From contig NZ_CANLKR010000017.1 in assembly GCF_947491715.1 (NCBI RefSeq), positions 48,431-112,430 of the forward strand: a DNA stretch of 64,000 nt, read 5' to 3'. Shown one piece after another: positions 63,926 through 64,000 of the stretch. Within the stretch, counting starts at the first letter, position 1. Each line of letters begins with the position of its first letter. This DNA comes from an uncultured Shewanella sp. GTDB lineage: Bacteria > Pseudomonadota > Gammaproteobacteria > Enterobacterales > Shewanellaceae. The notes under the pieces were generated by a model. That model saw only the letters and a program-made list of their open reading frames with translations. It was not told where the DNA came from and did no database searches. The position numbers and the translations under genes were made by a program.

Positions 63926-64000
63926 TATACCCAAACCACTTGAAGATGCAGGATTCAGCTGGAATTAAAACGCGTTTAGGCAAGGCATTGAGTTGAGGGC
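63926..64000. mobile_element. MITE-like element, copy C, cut by the window edge
   Basis: TATACCCAAACCACTTGAAG and the following GCAGGATTCAGCTGGAATTA correspond to the reverse complement of the right end of copy A. So this copy has the opposite orientation and its far end lies beyond the window. Confidence 0.8.

Noticed and set aside
1..64000. CRISPR arrays, prophage, integron or transposase-bearing insertion sequence
   Set aside because: No regularly spaced direct repeats, phage structural genes, integrase or transposase were seen on either strand.

Overview
The window looks like chromosomal DNA of a marine gammaproteobacterium close to Shewanella (Alteromonadales). This is inferred from the close resemblance of MetJ, MetB, MetL, PmbA, YjgA/DarP, TrhP, YfhL, CpdB and PrrBA to proteobacterial versions, from putrebactin/bisucaberin-type siderophore genes, and from AT-rich intergenic DNA. 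Genus is not proven. No rRNA, tRNA, CRISPR array, phage or insertion sequence with a transposase was found. A non-autonomous repeat family (MITE-like, two full copies and one copy cut by the window edge) is present.

Layout. 1-5.6 kb: end of an Asp/Glu racemase gene, a GNAT acetyltransferase, a secreted unknown protein, and a two-gene unit of a plant-type gulonolactone-oxidase-like flavoprotein with a Cys-rich tail plus a Tat-exported carotenoid-oxygenase-like protein. 6-9.4 kb: housekeeping genes pmbA and yjgA and an FMN 2-hydroxy-acid dehydrogenase. 9.5-14.1 kb: a large secreted glycine-rich protein, then trhP-yfhL behind a perfect FNR-type site. 14.3-20.9 kb: an APC permease, the methionine genes metL and metB, divergent metJ with MetJ operators between them, and a TSUP carrier. 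20.9-25.1 kb: an outer-membrane protein, a divergent LysR/SDR pair and a secreted DUF3103-like protein. 25.4-30.5 kb: a TonB-dependent receptor, a secreted DUF4114-like protein and a lipoprotein CpdB. 30.6-35.6 kb: three efflux-type transporters, a MITE and an SMP-30 protein. 35.8-39 kb: a CesT-like chaperone gene followed by a large lipase-motif protein, resembling a type III effector unit with no secretion genes in view. 39.1-44 kb: a stand-alone MnmD, the PrrBA redox two-component system, and a PKD plus beta-helix exported protein. 44.3-45.6 kb: two tandem very small SET-domain proteins.

45.6-63.9 kb is one iron island. A lysine/diamine decarboxylase, an N-hydroxylase and an exporter are followed by two complete acyltransferase plus NIS-synthetase modules, one encoded as two overlapping genes and one as a single fused protein. 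Then come an FhuF-type ferric-siderophore reductase, a DUF1624 membrane acyltransferase, a TonB receptor and a PepSY membrane protein. A second, paralogous 748-residue receptor lies divergently at the far end. Good Fur-type palindromes lie upstream of the biosynthetic operon and of the first receptor. The expected product is a macrocyclic dihydroxamate of the putrebactin/avaroferrin/bisucaberin type. The duplicated synthetase module is the feature the simple pathway does not explain.

The observations most worth following are the fused/split synthetase duplication, the orphan chaperone-effector pair with a coiled coil inserted in a lipase-like domain, the twin mini-SET proteins with a substituted terminal tyrosine, and the oxidase/carotenoid-oxygenase pair.
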